Source: Ruminiclostridium sp. (GTDB lineage Bacteria; Bacillota; Clostridia; Oscillospirales; Ruminococcaceae). From it: DNA of 39,090 bases. The notes beneath the pieces were generated by a model. That model saw only the letters and a list, made by a program, of their open reading frames with translations, was not told the origin of the DNA and did not search any database. Made by a program: the position numbers and the translations under genes. Numbering within the stretch: position 1 is the stretch's first letter; each line of letters opens with the position of its first letter. Shown one piece after another: positions 1 through 8,002 of this stretch. The stretch lies in assembly GCA_017635095.1 (NCBI GenBank), contig JAGBMA010000109.1, positions 1-39,090 of the forward strand, read 5' to 3'.

Positions 1-145
1 CGCTTTGAAAAGAGAAAATGAGATAGCTGCGTCGGATACAAGGAAAGCCGACGAAGCCGGGCTGGCGCCCGGTTAGGAGGTTTGACGCAGTAGACGGCGC
101 GGCTAGCTCTTTTTCTCTCAAATTGGGTTTTTAGAGGTTCCCTTA
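1..145 (-). repeat. Extended copy of dispersed repeat family R1 (left window edge)
   Basis: Read on the minus strand, this block opens with TAAGGGAACCTCTAAAAACC, continues into a TTTGAGAGAAAAAGA block, and later has a GTCAA/CTCCT/ACC block and a TTTCCTTG block. The same order of blocks occurs on the plus strand at 38911-39090, so the two window edges carry inverted copies. The 15-base core (TTTTTAGAGGTTCCC on plus) is at 128-142. It lies just downstream of the protease gene. No ORF or transposase is visible. The left end of the element probably continues outside the window. Confidence 0.7.
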
Positions 146-170
146 TTTTCCTTGTCCGTGAAACTGACGT

Positions 171-296
171 TTATCTGCGTTTTCTGCTTGCAAAAGCTAT
201 TGCTGCAGCAGCGCCGGCAAGTATTGCGACCGAGTATATTTCATTCCCTGTAGCCGGGTTTTTGTCGGTCGCAGCATCTACCGAAGAAGAACCGCT
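171..296 (-). pseudogene. NPATG cell-wall sorting signal cut off from the protease gene by an in-frame TGA
   Basis: Reading on past the TGA at 297-299 in the same minus-strand frame gives a short Ser-rich linker, then NPATG, a hydrophobic run (EIYSVAILAGAAAIAFA), the basic tail SRKRR and a TAA at 171-173. That is a complete sortase sorting signal of the same type (NPxTG, hydrophobic stretch, basic end) as the one closing the 5'-nucleotidase at 14089. It therefore belongs to the upstream protease. The TGA either releases the protease as a soluble secreted form, is read through at some rate, or is a recent mutation or sequencing error. TGA is a normal stop elsewhere in the window (for example 13932-13934), so recoding of the whole genome is not supported. 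Confidence 0.8.
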
Positions 297-2771
297 TCAG
301 GTCTTTACAGTGAGTGTGAGTGTTTCTTCGAACAGAGCGCCGTAATCTATCTCTTCGCCGTTGAACTTAACGTTCACTCTGCTTGTAAATTCGCCTGCAG
401 CTACGTCTTCCTCAGTTACGGTATATTCATAGGTGTAGTACTCTTCCTTACCGGGTTTCAGCGAGCTTATATCAGCAATTTTGATGGTCTCTTCGCCGGT
501 GCCGACTGTAACATTGATGTCAAAGTCGTCGAAGCCGGTAAAATCATGACCGCTGTTGTTCTCTACCATAACAATGCCTTTGAGGATATCACCTGCATGG
601 TAGATCTCTTTTTCAAAATCGGTGTCAAGATGGATTATCGTTAACGGTTCGGTCTGCGGGTAGCTTCTTATCGGGAAGTTGTCGTATGCCAGTCCGTGTT
701 CGCTCAGTTTAAGACTGCGCTCTCTCAGCTCGGTAACGATCTCGGACCAGTCCGTCCATGCGCCGGGGTCATAGAGGTCTGTTCCCACAAAGCTCTCACC
801 GGGATTTACAATACCATTTACATAATAATCATAGCTGTCATCTTTTTCAGACGGACTCTGGTCATAATCAAATTCGTTGTACACCGAAGTATAGAACAGA
901 TCGCTCTTGCCGTCTGCATCAGCCTTTACTATGATGGAGTACTTCACGTCCTTCGGGAGATACCAGGTCTTGCCGATATCAACAACATGATAGCCTGCAT
1001 AGTTGAAATGCTCGGAAGCTTCTGCGATGAGTTCGCCGTCAACGGGGCTCACTGCGTCATCATTGAGCATATATACACTATAGTCAACGTCGATGTTCGC
1101 ATCTGCGGTCTCAAGACCTATGTAGCGGACGCTGCAGTTATTCTGTGTGGTAAATACATTCGCCATGTACAGATCATTGTCAAATGACATAGAGTTAAGT
1201 CCGCTGTTGGGGAGGAAGTCATACATATCGATGTTGTGCTGTGCTAAGGTGTTCTCGGTATCGAAGTCAAAGCTTTCGGGGATATCGAGGCTCTGATCGT
1301 AGTAGGAGAGCCAGAAGTAACCGCTGCCCGCGTTGCCCCATGTGCTTATCACAGATCCGTCTTTGTCCTCTTTCTTATTGCCCCAGCTGTTCTTTACAAG
1401 GAAAGCTCCGTTGCCGCCGATAGTGCCCTTAGGATCATTGAAGTATTCCTTCGGGAAATCATCGTCATAGCCGACAATGCACACTGCGTGGTTGACATCG
1501 ATCTTTTTGTTCACGGAATTCTTATCGGTGGGGTCGTATTCCTTGTCGTAGGTGTAATGCGTCCAGTATTCAGCTAACTGGTCGCTTGTGGGATTGCCGT
1601 CCTTGTCGATAAAGCGCATAAATGTCTCATTGTTGGCTTCTAACGTTTCACCCGGTAGAGACTGGTCAGCCTGAAACAATATCGAAACCGCTCTGCCGTT
1701 GACAAGTTCGGACTTTATAGCATCAACACCGGTCTGATTGAAGATATACTCGCCGTTTTTGCCAACGAGTGCGGGATTCGGCAGCATATTTCCGTTGCTC
1801 AGGGTATAGAGGCTGAGGAAGCGGTTGCTCTCGTCAAGAGTCCAGTCGCCGGTGGAATTGTCCTCGAAAGCTATGAAATGCTTCCTGACATCATCGGGAA
1901 GCTGATCCGCTGTTTCCTTATCCACATCAATATGGGTTATACCCTGCGAGACAAGGCTGTATATCAGCTCTGCTGAGAGAGGATCGGTATCTTCCTTGTA
2001 ACCCTTTTCTGTCCATTCTTTTCTGAGTTCTTCGATAGTTGTTTCCGAGGGGTCATATTCTGTTTTGGTGCATGAAACGTCACCATACCGCTCCATTTCG
2101 TACACATAAAGTGTTATGACCGGGTTTTCTCTGTCAACAGTCTGCTTGTAAGGCACTATTTCCTCAAGAGTAGGACCCATTCCCGAGGAATATATTGCTG
2201 TGGCGTAGTTCATATAACCGCCTTGATTATAGACTGTTCTGGATATTAAACCGGGATCGGCATCATCATTGAAAACGAAATGATATCCTTCTCCGGACTG
2301 GGAGGGATATTCCTCCGAATCCTCCGGGAGCGCCATATAAGAGAACCACGCGAGATGCTTTTCCGACAGATTGTACATAGCGTCTTCATCGCTGCCGGTC
2401 TCCTTGTTATAGTCGTGACCGAGCTCATAGGCGATACTCGTCTCTGCCGCTGCGGTCGCGCCGAAGCTCCAGCAGGTACCCCAGGGGTTCTGGAGCTTTA
2501 CAGGGGAAACAAAGTTTTTTCCGTCCACATCTCTGAGGTCAAACTTGGAGGGAAGGTCGGAAGTGTCCACAACAGGCATACGCTTTTTCGATGTCTGTAT
2601 CAAACCGTTGCCCCGCAGGATCTTGTCTGTTTTTTTGTCATAGTCGGAAATTGCCTTCACGATGTCGTCGGCTGTCAAAGAATTCTTTGCAGCGTATGCC
2701 GGCACGCAGTTCGCCGCAGCGAGCATTACAGCAAGAGCAGCTGCGGCAGCAGTTTTGATTTGTTTCTTCAT
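297..2771 (-). CDS. Secreted C1-family (papain-like) cysteine protease, lectin-like domain type
   Basis: 824 residues from an ATG preceded by AAGGA at 8 bases; a longer upstream reading frame exists but would bury the signal peptide. Residues 1-27 are a classical signal peptide (MKKQ, Ala-rich core, AYA cleavage site). The catalytic triad of the papain fold is visible: Cys100 in WGTCWSFGA, His428 in NHAVCIVGYDD and Asn461 in KNSWG. The Cys-His spacing of about 330 residues is far more than in papain, so a large insertion sits inside the peptidase domain. Residues about 490-824 form an extracellular beta-rich region ending in a domain that resembles bacterial surface-protein stalks. It probably degrades peptides or host proteins outside the cell. 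The wall anchor that would follow is separated by a stop (see 171-296). Monocistronic, with a roughly 230-base leader from the promoter at 3011-3039. Confidence 0.88.
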   Translation of the reverse strand: MKKQIKTAAAAALAVMLAAANCVPAYAAKNSLTADDIVKAISDYDKKTDKILRGNGLIQTSKKRMPVVDTSDLPSKFDLRDVDGKNFVSPVKLQNPWGTCWSFGATAAAETSIAYELGHDYNKETGSDEDAMYNLSEKHLAWFSYMALPEDSEEYPSQSGEGYHFVFNDDADPGLISRTVYNQGGYMNYATAIYSSGMGPTLEEIVPYKQTVDRENPVITLYVYEMERYGDVSCTKTEYDPSETTIEELRKEWTEKGYKEDTDPLSAELIYSLVSQGITHIDVDKETADQLPDDVRKHFIAFEDNSTGDWTLDESNRFLSLYTLSNGNMLPNPALVGKNGEYIFNQTGVDAIKSELVNGRAVSILFQADQSLPGETLEANNETFMRFIDKDGNPTSDQLAEYWTHYTYDKEYDPTDKNSVNKKIDVNHAVCIVGYDDDFPKEYFNDPKGTIGGNGAFLVKNSWGNKKEDKDGSVISTWGNAGSGYFWLSYYDQSLDIPESFDFDTENTLAQHNIDMYDFLPNSGLNSMSFDNDLYMANVFTTQNNCSVRYIGLETADANIDVDYSVYMLNDDAVSPVDGELIAEASEHFNYAGYHVVDIGKTWYLPKDVKYSIIVKADADGKSDLFYTSVYNEFDYDQSPSEKDDSYDYYVNGIVNPGESFVGTDLYDPGAWTDWSEIVTELRERSLKLSEHGLAYDNFPIRSYPQTEPLTIIHLDTDFEKEIYHAGDILKGIVMVENNSGHDFTGFDDFDINVTVGTGEETIKIADISSLKPGKEEYYTYEYTVTEEDVAAGEFTSRVNVKFNGEEIDYGALFEETLTLTVKT

Positions 2772-3010
2772 AATCGTTATCCTTTCCTTATGATCACTGA
2801 TACTGCACAAATGCAAAAGACGATCCTTTATTACTGCCATGCTTCTGCATAGCCGGTTTTGCAGGCTCTTTAATGCAGGATCACACACGGAATGTGACAG
2901 TGTTCACTGCACTGTCGGGCGCAGTTATGCACCTGTGCTTTGTCCGGCATGAAGAGCGCTGAGGGTTACGGACCGTTCTCCGATGCGGCGTATCATTCGC
3001 GTCTCATAGC

Positions 3011-3039
3011 ATTATAGCATATCGGAACGGATATTTCAA
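3011..3039 (-). promoter_or_regulatory. Sigma-A type promoter for the C1 protease
   Basis: On the minus strand, TTGAAA (3034-3039), a 17-base spacer and TATAAT (3011-3016). The predicted start near 3004 leaves a leader of about 230 bases before the protease ATG. I saw no known riboswitch in that leader; 2772-3010 otherwise holds nothing I can assign. Confidence 0.7.
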
Positions 3040-3174
3040 GTAAGTATGATAAAAAGTTGCAAAAATCAATTTAATTATTACAATATTGTCTTTGAGATTC
3101 TTTATCATATGTATTATCCGATCGTTCCGCTGCCGGGGTGACAGACCGGCGATCCGAAACAGTTTCAGGAGAAC

Positions 3175-3210
3175 AAAACCGGATCATCTCCTGGCAGACG
3201 ATCCGGTTTT
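3175..3210. terminator. Bidirectional hairpin terminator
   Basis: Perfect 11-bp inverted repeat AAAACCGGATC / GATCCGGTTTT with a 14-base loop, so both strands end in a T-run. It lies between the AT-rich gene (ending 3325) and the protease promoter region and would insulate the two. Confidence 0.75.
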
Positions 3211-3222
3211 AAGCAATATATT

Positions 3223-3258
3223 GGCAATACCGCGCAAATAGACGCACGAACCTTGTGC
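3223..3258 (+). repeat. Half-copy of dispersed repeat family R2
   Basis: GGCAATACCGCGCAAATAG followed by ACGCACGAACCTTG. Nearly the same 35-base string occurs at 22804-22840 and, inverted, at 34510-34547, where it forms one end of a complete small element. Only one end is present here. Confidence 0.75.
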
Positions 3259-3324
3259 TTTCTTTTATATGCTATTTTGACTTTACACAAAATTCGGGAT
3301 TGAGCCATAAACATGGTTTTTACA

Positions 3325-3750
3325 CTAGGTATTAATAAGTATTTCTTTAAATATAATGGTTATCTTATCTCCATTCCTTAATAAGATTTCAGCTACAATA
3401 CAATCATCAATATTATATCTTGTATTTTTATAACCATTTTTACTACCAGAATTTTGAATATCTTCATTAAGGCGTTTATTTAATATTGATTTAATCCCAG
3501 TAACAATATAATTCTCATTGACACAGTAAAAATCTATTATAGTACAAGTAATTCCATTTTTGAACAAATCTAGTCCCATATAATCAAAACATATAACACC
3601 AATAAATTTAATATTGTATATTTTTCCCTCATATAACTCTATAGTAAAATTTACCGTTTTCTCATTCAAATTAATGTCAAGGCTCAATATATCCGAGTCG
3701 TGAATATCCAAATTTTCTATTATCTTTGTATAATCTTCTTTGTTCATCAT
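3325..3750 (-). CDS. AT-rich orphan gene, small acidic protein of unknown function
   Basis: 141 residues starting at tandem ATG codons (3750 and 3747), with AAAGGA seven bases upstream. An in-frame ATG at 3798 has no ribosome site. The protein starts MMNKEDYTKI and has the phrase IHDSDILSLDINLNEKTV, followed by alternating hydrophobic strands. The layout resembles small beta-rich immunity or YxiG-like proteins that carry an HDS motif near the N-terminus, but I cannot assign a family. Codon use is extremely A/T-biased (Ile ATA, Asn AAT, Lys AAA) and unlike the neighbours, which points to recent transfer. A perfect 13-bp hairpin lies just upstream at 3832-3870 and a terminator downstream at 3175-3210. 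Confidence 0.7.
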   Translation of the reverse strand: MMNKEDYTKIIENLDIHDSDILSLDINLNEKTVNFTIELYEGKIYNIKFIGVICFDYMGLDLFKNGITCTIIDFYCVNENYIVTGIKSILNKRLNEDIQNSGSKNGYKNTRYNIDDCIVAEILLRNGDKITIIFKEILINT

Positions 3751-3831
3751 TATAAATTCCTTTACAATAATCGCATTTAGAAATCTTTTGACACACAATG
3801 TTTGCTATTACAGCTTTTTCCCTAAACATAT

Positions 3832-3870
3832 GTTGCATTTTCATCAGTCTAAAACCAATGAAAATGCAAC
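3832..3870. terminator. Perfect 13-bp hairpin between the AT-rich gene and the membrane-protein gene
   Basis: GTTGCATTTTCAT and ATGAAAATGCAAC flank a 13-base loop. On the plus strand the stem is followed by TTATTTTTCT, a terminator-like tail; on the minus strand there is no T-run. It lies just after the 3' end of the membrane-protein gene (minus strand) and before the AT-rich gene, so it may end transcription or mark the boundary of inserted AT-rich DNA. Confidence 0.5.
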
Positions 3871-3911
3871 TTATTTTTCTGTAATTTTGTATTGTTTCGG
3901 CGTGAAGCCTT

Positions 3912-4499
3912 TCAACGGCTCCCGCGTGTTTTTTTGTTCTCGTATTTGCCTTTTACGGAAAGACCTATCGTTCCGTCTGCGATCAATGCGGTAACGTAGC
4001 CTGTAAAGCTGAAATCAAATCCGACATTCACCATATTCATGACTGACAGGATCAGCGAAGCTATATCCAATCCGAGTATGACATAGAAAAGGATCCATGT
4101 TTTTTTGCTTCCGAGATCCTTTCCGAACACAAGTAACAGAAGATCGGCGGCTTTTATTGCATAGAGAATGCAAATAATCACCATTAACGGAGTGACGGTA
4201 TAGAAAAACAGATTTACGATGATCGACAGGACGCATACTCCGACGTGCAGGAACAGAAAGGCTTTATAGAAGACCGCGGCTTGTTTGCTGTAGTCTTTTA
4301 TTATGTATATCGCGCCCATAATGAGCATTGACAGTATCACTGCCATAAGAACGATATTTGTAATATTTGAGAACAGCGCCGCAGTCGTTTCTGAGCCGGC
4401 AGCTCCGATGATGAAGTTTACAGCGCCGCCTACGGTGCCGAACATCATAATAAACATTACGATCAGATGAAAAATTGTAACGGGACTCTTTTTTGGCAT
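3912..4499 (-). CDS. Multi-pass membrane protein of unknown function
   Basis: 195 residues from an ATG with AAAGGAG upstream. Five or six hydrophobic segments are visible, roughly residues 8-32, 43-65, 78-98, 100-120, 133-155 and 163-180, with a basic C-terminal tail (KGKYENKKTRGSR). There are no catalytic or transport motifs. It follows the HD-kinase gene on the same strand after about 80 bases that hold a 7-bp hairpin (GATGAGA / TCTCATC), so co-transcription is possible. I do not recognise the family. Confidence 0.75.
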   Translation of the reverse strand: MPKKSPVTIFHLIVMFIMMFGTVGGAVNFIIGAAGSETTAALFSNITNIVLMAVILSMLIMGAIYIIKDYSKQAAVFYKAFLFLHVGVCVLSIIVNLFFYTVTPLMVIICILYAIKAADLLLLVFGKDLGSKKTWILFYVILGLDIASLILSVMNMVNVGFDFSFTGYVTALIADGTIGLSVKGKYENKKTRGSR

Positions 4500-4577
4500 G
4501 ATGATTATAACTCCTTTAGTTTAAAAATTGAAAGTGGATGAGATAGTAAGCTTCTCATCTGACGTGGATACAGATTT

Positions 4578-6023
4578 TCAGTCTATAAGCGCCCTTACCT
4601 TTTCCGTGAGCATTTTCACCGATTCCTTATCCTTATCGGAAAGAGGCTTTTTCTTCATCTGACCGATAAGTCTGACAAATGCCCACAAGGACGAGCTGCG
4701 GACTGCTTTTTCGATCTCAGCTTCGTCGTCGGTCTTAAGATACTGCTTCAGAAAGCTGTGATAAAATGCCGAGGCGGTCTGAACAGAGAACCCCATAAAA
4801 TCTTCAATGATCTTCGGGTCAAGCTCCGCGTAGCCGACATAGAACAGATATATACTGCTGAGGTCAACTATCGGATCACCAATCGCCATTCTGTCAACGT
4901 CTATGAACAGCGGCTCGTTGTTTGAAAGGAACACATTTCCCGTATGGAAATCGCCGTGAACAAGGCAATCCGATACCGGACGAGCCGCGATGATGTCAAA
5001 CAGCTTTTTCTCGGTATCTTCGTCAAGTTTCGCTCTTCTTATCCAACTGTCGATGTATGTGGACGCTTGCGGGAAGAGCTTTCCGTTATCCGGACAGGTG
5101 CTGTGTATCTGCAGCGCAAGCTCAGCCATTACTCCCGCATAGTAATCGGTATGTTCCGGGTTCTTGGCGATAAGCTCGGAGATCGTTTTTGCATCTATCA
5201 GCTCAAACATAGACCCGTAGCCTTTTCCGACAGACACGATTCCGAATGATATCGCAGTTGGCAGACCGAGCACGAAAACGCTTCTTGCAAGAGCTATCTC
5301 TCGCTCAACGTCCTTGTAGGTGTTCTTCTCGTTGTACACCTTTACGATAAGCTCTTCGTCGTAGCGATAAACCTCAGCCTTCGCTCCCTTGCCGATACGG
5401 GCGCAGCCGGAAACATCTATCTCGCGGTACTCCTTGTACTTGGTCTTTGATGTATCAAAAGTACCCGGCCAGATGTAGTTTATCCTGTCGATGTACTCCT
5501 TGTAGGCGCCGGTTTTGTTCAGCTCCATTTCGACGTTTTCCGCTACAGTCTTGTAGTACCACTTATGTATCTCCGGATCCTTCTGGTGGAGATGTTCCCA
5601 TATCTTCTCGCCCATTTCTCCGTAAGAACCTGCAAGCGAGCGCATATTGGACAGCTTATCGGCAAGCCAGAGCATTTTTACGCCGATATCGGTGCTGGTT
5701 TTGAGCTTTTCAAGGCTTTCTTCCTTGCGCCTCTTCCATGTTGCGGCTCTGTCCTCACCCGCGTACTCTTCCTCTGTCTCGGAATCGACGAGATGAGCGA
5801 CCCTGCTGCCGAAGCGCTTCTCTATTTCTTTCAGCGTACCGTCTGTATCCTCAACGATATCATGCAGCACGCCGGCGGCAATTATCTCCATATCATCTGT
5901 CATTCCGGAAAGTATCTGCGCAACTTCGAGCGGGTGGAGTATGTAAGGGGAATTGTTTATCTTCCTTACCTTACCCTGGTGCATTATCGTTGAATAGATT
6001 ATTGCTTCTTCAAGTAAATTCAT
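4578..6023 (-). CDS. Fusion of RSH-type HD hydrolase domain and APH-like kinase domain
   Basis: 481 residues, ATG with AGGTGA upstream. Residues 1-180 are an HD domain of the RelA/SpoT and MESH1 type: His30, the His54-Asp55 pair inside AAGVLHDIVEDTD, and Asp122 in LADKLSN are all present. No synthetase domain follows. Residues about 205-481 are an aminoglycoside-phosphotransferase/choline-kinase fold: a Gly-containing loop (IGKGAKAEVYRY), Lys in LIVKVY, the Brenner motif HGDFHTGNVFL and the metal-binding Asp in FIDVDRMAIGDP. By family knowledge the HD part could hydrolyse (p)ppGpp or a related nucleotide; the kinase substrate is unknown. The next minus-strand gene upstream carries a homologous kinase domain joined to STAS instead, so both may serve the same signalling block. 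Confidence 0.85.
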   Translation of the reverse strand: MNLLEEAIIYSTIMHQGKVRKINNSPYILHPLEVAQILSGMTDDMEIIAAGVLHDIVEDTDGTLKEIEKRFGSRVAHLVDSETEEEYAGEDRAATWKRRKEESLEKLKTSTDIGVKMLWLADKLSNMRSLAGSYGEMGEKIWEHLHQKDPEIHKWYYKTVAENVEMELNKTGAYKEYIDRINYIWPGTFDTSKTKYKEYREIDVSGCARIGKGAKAEVYRYDEELIVKVYNEKNTYKDVEREIALARSVFVLGLPTAISFGIVSVGKGYGSMFELIDAKTISELIAKNPEHTDYYAGVMAELALQIHSTCPDNGKLFPQASTYIDSWIRRAKLDEDTEKKLFDIIAARPVSDCLVHGDFHTGNVFLSNNEPLFIDVDRMAIGDPIVDLSSIYLFYVGYAELDPKIIEDFMGFSVQTASAFYHSFLKQYLKTDDEAEIEKAVRSSSLWAFVRLIGQMKKKPLSDKDKESVKMLTEKVRALID

Positions 6024-6162
6024 AGTTTCACCTCAAACGGCAATATTCCGAAAAAATTATACAGCCCGCCCGGCTTCCCGGAAAGGCTTACAGATCAAGT
6101 GTTTGCCGGTTTGCTGCAGCAGAAAAGCATCACTTGCTATGCAGTGGTATCATTCCCATTCA

Positions 6163-6192
6163 TTTTTAGAGGTACCCATAAGACAATAATTC
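6163..6192 (+). repeat. R1 repeat core, GGTACCC variant
   Basis: TTTTTAGAGGTACCC at 6163-6177 followed by ATAAGACAATAATT. The copy at 7891-7918 shares the GGTACCC variant and the following GACAATAA, so these two are closer to each other than to the other copies. The 244-base gap between the two kinase genes otherwise shows nothing assignable. Confidence 0.65.
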
Positions 6193-6267
6193 TCCGATCC
6201 TGACCGGAAGCAGCTATCGGGATAAATGGATCAAATGCTTCTGAGCAATGACCCGATCATTTCGTCG

Positions 6268-7452
6268 TCACAGCGGCATTGAAAACAGCTTGCAGAAATT
6301 GTCCACATTCGGAAAAAATCTCTCGCGAAGCATTGCTGTTATCACAGGGGCTTTCGCTTTTGCGCGTTCTGTGCCCATTCCCAGCGTTGCAGCAAGACGG
6401 AACAGAGAGAAGGCTCCGCATATATTGCGGATAAGCCCGAGCTTTCCGGGGTCGGAAGTATCGAAATAAGTCGAAAGTGTGATGTCCCACACCTGTGCTG
6501 CCGACTTGCAGTCGAGCCCGATGACCTGCAAAGATATATTATCGTCATTCCCACCGCCGCTGTTCATTACAAGATACGAACCGGCAAAGTCAAACATCGG
6601 GTTCCCGCGGCTTATATCCGCCATGTCGATAAGCACAAGCTCGCCGTCGGATTGGACCATTACATTATTGGTATGGTAATCGCCGTGTACCATTACGCTG
6701 CCGTCAGGGACAGAATCCAGTATTTTCATAAAAATGTCGTTTTCCGCATCGGTAAAATACTCACCGGCTTTTTGCAGTCTGTCGCGGTATATATCTTTTA
6801 TATCGCCGTAGAGCTTTGGGTCTGCTTCCGTGGAATTGAGAGTTTTCAGCAAGGTTCCGAATTTTACGGCGTATTCCTGCAGTTTGTCGGGGTGAGCCGT
6901 GATATATTTACCGACGGTGGTCGCTCCTGCCATTTCAAATACCAGACCATATCCCTCTTCCGTTTCTGCGATGTCATAGGCTATTGCGGAAGGGACACCG
7001 TGGACAAACGCGTTCTTTGCGTAATCACGCTCTTTTTCGATAAGAGAAAGCGGGCTGTTGTCGTGGTAGACTTTGATGATCGTTTCTTCGTTCAGACGAT
7101 ATACCTTTCCGTGGCCGCCCCGCCCTATCGCCTCGCAGCCTGCAACAGACACCTTTCGCAGCGCCTTTTTCACATCGAGCAGCTCGGTAAATCCCGTAGT
7201 CTCGAATATATCATAAACTTCGCGCGAAACATTGATGACCGCAAGCGGCTTGCCGATGCTTTTGCGGAGCTTCATAAGCACTCTGAGCCCGGCGCTTGAT
7301 ATGTATTCGAGCTTCTCTGCATCTACGGTGATGTCTGCTGTTTTGCCTTCCACAGCACCGAATATTTCCTTTTCGGTCTGCGGAGCGTTGTTTGTGTCTA
7401 TCCTGCCTTCAAGGCGGATAGTCACTTTTCCGTTTTCTTCGTTGATAGTCAT
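6268..7452 (-). CDS. Fusion of STAS (anti-sigma antagonist) domain and APH-like kinase domain
   Basis: 394 residues, ATG preceded by AAAGGAG. Residues 1-97 are a STAS domain closely similar to the free STAS protein at 8214: both start MTIN, both have the EGR(I/L)DT turn, and both have YISSAGLRVLM/L with the candidate phosphorylatable serines. Residues about 105-394 are an APH/choline-kinase-like fold with IGRGGHGKVYRL (nucleotide loop), the Lys in IIKVY, HGDYHTNNVMV and LIDMADISRGNP. All key residues look intact. The gene is divergent from the STAS-MATE-GH3 operon across a 760-base regulatory region and has its own promoter (7599-7628). A STAS domain covalently attached to a kinase suggests that binding by an RsbW-type partner could control the kinase, or that the kinase acts on the circuit; this is inference. 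Confidence 0.87.
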   Translation of the reverse strand: MTINEENGKVTIRLEGRIDTNNAPQTEKEIFGAVEGKTADITVDAEKLEYISSAGLRVLMKLRKSIGKPLAVINVSREVYDIFETTGFTELLDVKKALRKVSVAGCEAIGRGGHGKVYRLNEETIIKVYHDNSPLSLIEKERDYAKNAFVHGVPSAIAYDIAETEEGYGLVFEMAGATTVGKYITAHPDKLQEYAVKFGTLLKTLNSTEADPKLYGDIKDIYRDRLQKAGEYFTDAENDIFMKILDSVPDGSVMVHGDYHTNNVMVQSDGELVLIDMADISRGNPMFDFAGSYLVMNSGGGNDDNISLQVIGLDCKSAAQVWDITLSTYFDTSDPGKLGLIRNICGAFSLFRLAATLGMGTERAKAKAPVITAMLRERFFPNVDNFCKLFSMPL

Positions 7453-7598
7453 GTCCTTGCTCCTTTGCGGCGTATCGCCTGTATTGTATTATCTGATATT
7501 TCTGCGGCCTGCGGCTGGAGTGTTTTATGATATGGCTTGTGACAAAACCTGCTCCGCGGCTTCAATGAATGGTGTACAGGCTGTAATAGCACCCACTG

Positions 7599-7628
7599 AT
7601 TATACCACAAAATGACATTAAAAGTCAA
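7599..7628 (-). promoter_or_regulatory. Sigma-A type promoter of the STAS-kinase fusion gene
   Basis: Minus strand TTGACT (7623-7628), 18-base spacer, TATAAT (7599-7604). It is oriented toward the gene starting at 7452 and leaves a leader of about 140 bases. Confidence 0.7.
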
Positions 7629-7890
7629 TAGACCGAAAGTGCAATTTCCGGATCGCTGAAAAAATGTCCGGTCGGAGAACTGCCTTTGGTATATGCTCTT
7701 GGCTTATATAAAAAGGAGATCTGCTCCGGAGCATATGACAAGCCGGTGCTGCAAAAAAAGAATTCAACTTGTCGCAAAGCGGCAATGCCACGGCTTCCTG
7801 CTGCGGTTTGTCACCCGACCCGGCGCAGCCCGGTCCCGCCGGTTTTCGATGTATCCGGCGCGGGCGGCTCATTTTCTCTTCTTAAAGCGG

Positions 7891-7918
7891 TTTTTAGAGG
7901 TACCCTATAGAGACAATA
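7891..7918 (+). repeat. R1 repeat core, GGTACCC variant
   Basis: GGTTTTTAGAGGTACCC followed by TATAGAGACAATAAA. It lies about 60 bases upstream of the strong promoter at 7966-7994 in the divergent intergenic region. From 7629 to 7890 I see nothing else I can support. Confidence 0.65.
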
Positions 7919-7965
7919 AATTTCTCGTTTTTTCGGTTTGGCGTGCAAAGATTGCAGTTCGAAAG

Positions 7966-7994
7966 TTGACATTCGACATTTTGTATGATATAAT
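7966..7994 (+). promoter_or_regulatory. Consensus sigma-A promoter for the RNA-like element and STAS-GH3 operon
   Basis: TTGACA (7966-7971), 17-base spacer, TATAAT (7989-7994): a perfect consensus. Transcription from about 8001 would pass through the conserved element at 8003-8160 into the STAS gene. The -10 region and the following block are shared with 38204 onward. Confidence 0.8.
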
Positions 7995-8002
7995 ATATAA
8001 CA

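Noticed and set aside
297-299. Selenocysteine insertion or a genome-wide TGA recoding at the protease stop
   Set aside because: The position lies in a linker, not an active site; no selenocysteine genes are visible, and TGA ends other intact genes in the window such as those at 13934 and 20896.
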